A DNA stretch of 14,776 nt, from NCBI GenBank assembly GCA_021778975.1, contig JAJYBO010000044.1, positions 1-14,776 on the forward strand. Reading direction: 5' to 3'. Each line of letters starts with the position of its first letter. Position 1 is the first letter of the stretch. Below the pieces are notes generated by a model. The model had not been told where the DNA came from, ran no database searches, and saw nothing but the letters and a program-made list of their open reading frames with translations. This stretch comes from Deltaproteobacteria bacterium (GTDB lineage Bacteria > Desulfobacterota > Desulfobacteria > Desulfobacterales > Desulfatirhabdiaceae). Of this stretch, positions 14,640-14,776 are shown one piece after another. A program made the position numbers and the translations under genes.

Positions 14640-14776
14640 CTTTTTACGAAGCCGTCAATTTTGATGCCCTCGTAAAAAGTCGAAATTCGGACGGCTTTGT
14701 AAAAAGTTCGCAGGCAAGGCGCGCAAATCCTGAGGAGTGAGGCGTACTTATGGTACGCCGTAACGACGAAGGATGC
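14640..14776. repeat. Palindromic intergenic repeat element, cut by the window end
   Basis: Sixteen bases after the purF stop, two 17-base arms, at 14640-14656 (CTTTTTACGAAGCCGTC) and 14690-14706 (GACGGCTTTGTAAAAAG), form an inverted repeat with a single C/T difference and a 33-base spacer. A further GTAAAAAG copy sits in the spacer at 14672-14679. The sequence then runs without coding potential into a second small hairpin and off the end of the window. The look of this unit, with its TAAAAAG arms and an AGGCGTACTTATGGTACGCC core, matches intergenic repeats I associate with Desulfobacteraceae genomes, so it is probably a dispersed REP- or MITE-like element. That is from memory, not from a search. 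Its first hairpin could also end purF transcription. Confidence 0.55.
14741..14759. repeat. Short perfect hairpin within the terminal repeat
   Basis: GGCGTAC (14741-14747) and GTACGCC (14753-14759) form a perfect 7-bp stem with a TTATG loop. It lies in the non-coding tail after purF and appears to be the core hairpin of the larger repeat element. Confidence 0.6.

Overview
The window looks like ordinary chromosome from a strictly anaerobic, sulfate-reducer-like bacterium of the Desulfobacterota (Desulfobacteraceae-type). This is inferred from the many ferredoxin-type cysteine clusters, a glutamate synthase built from separate archaeal-style modules, a PurF of the iron-sulfur type, and a 3'-terminal intergenic repeat that resembles dispersed repeats I associate with this group. 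No phage, transposase, CRISPR, tRNA or rRNA gene is visible.

Layout. Positions 1-34 are probably the last codons of an upstream gene. Then follow rsmA (16S rRNA dimethyladenosine transferase) and a small unrecognised protein, both on the plus strand. Two minus-strand genes come next: a LEA14-like lipoprotein with its own near-consensus sigma70 promoter, and a YihG-like membrane acyltransferase. A 416-base AT-rich divergent region (3036-3451) separates these from a long plus-strand block: a class II glutamine amidotransferase subunit, a ferredoxin-FMN glutamate synthase subunit, a GXGXG-GltD-ferredoxin fusion, carA, carB and purF. The window ends inside a palindromic repeat just after purF.

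How the genes work together. The first three genes of the plus-strand block together carry every domain of a glutamate synthase, but in an unusual division: glutaminase alone; FMN domain with an N-terminal 2x[4Fe-4S] ferredoxin; and the GXGXG domain fused to a pyridine-nucleotide/FAD oxidoreductase with a second, cysteine-rich ferredoxin at its C-terminus. carA begins 13 bases after this fusion. CarA, CarB and PurF consume glutamine for pyrimidine/arginine and purine synthesis, so the block gathers glutamine-nitrogen enzymes: two class II amidotransferases and one class I. Rho-independent-type hairpins lie between carA and carB and after carB, and a third strong hairpin sits in the purF leader. 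The block may therefore be transcribed in steps, with attenuation or partial read-through.

Most of the window is housekeeping. The points most worth a second look are the glutamate synthase architecture, the hairpins between the glutamine-using genes, and the terminal repeat.
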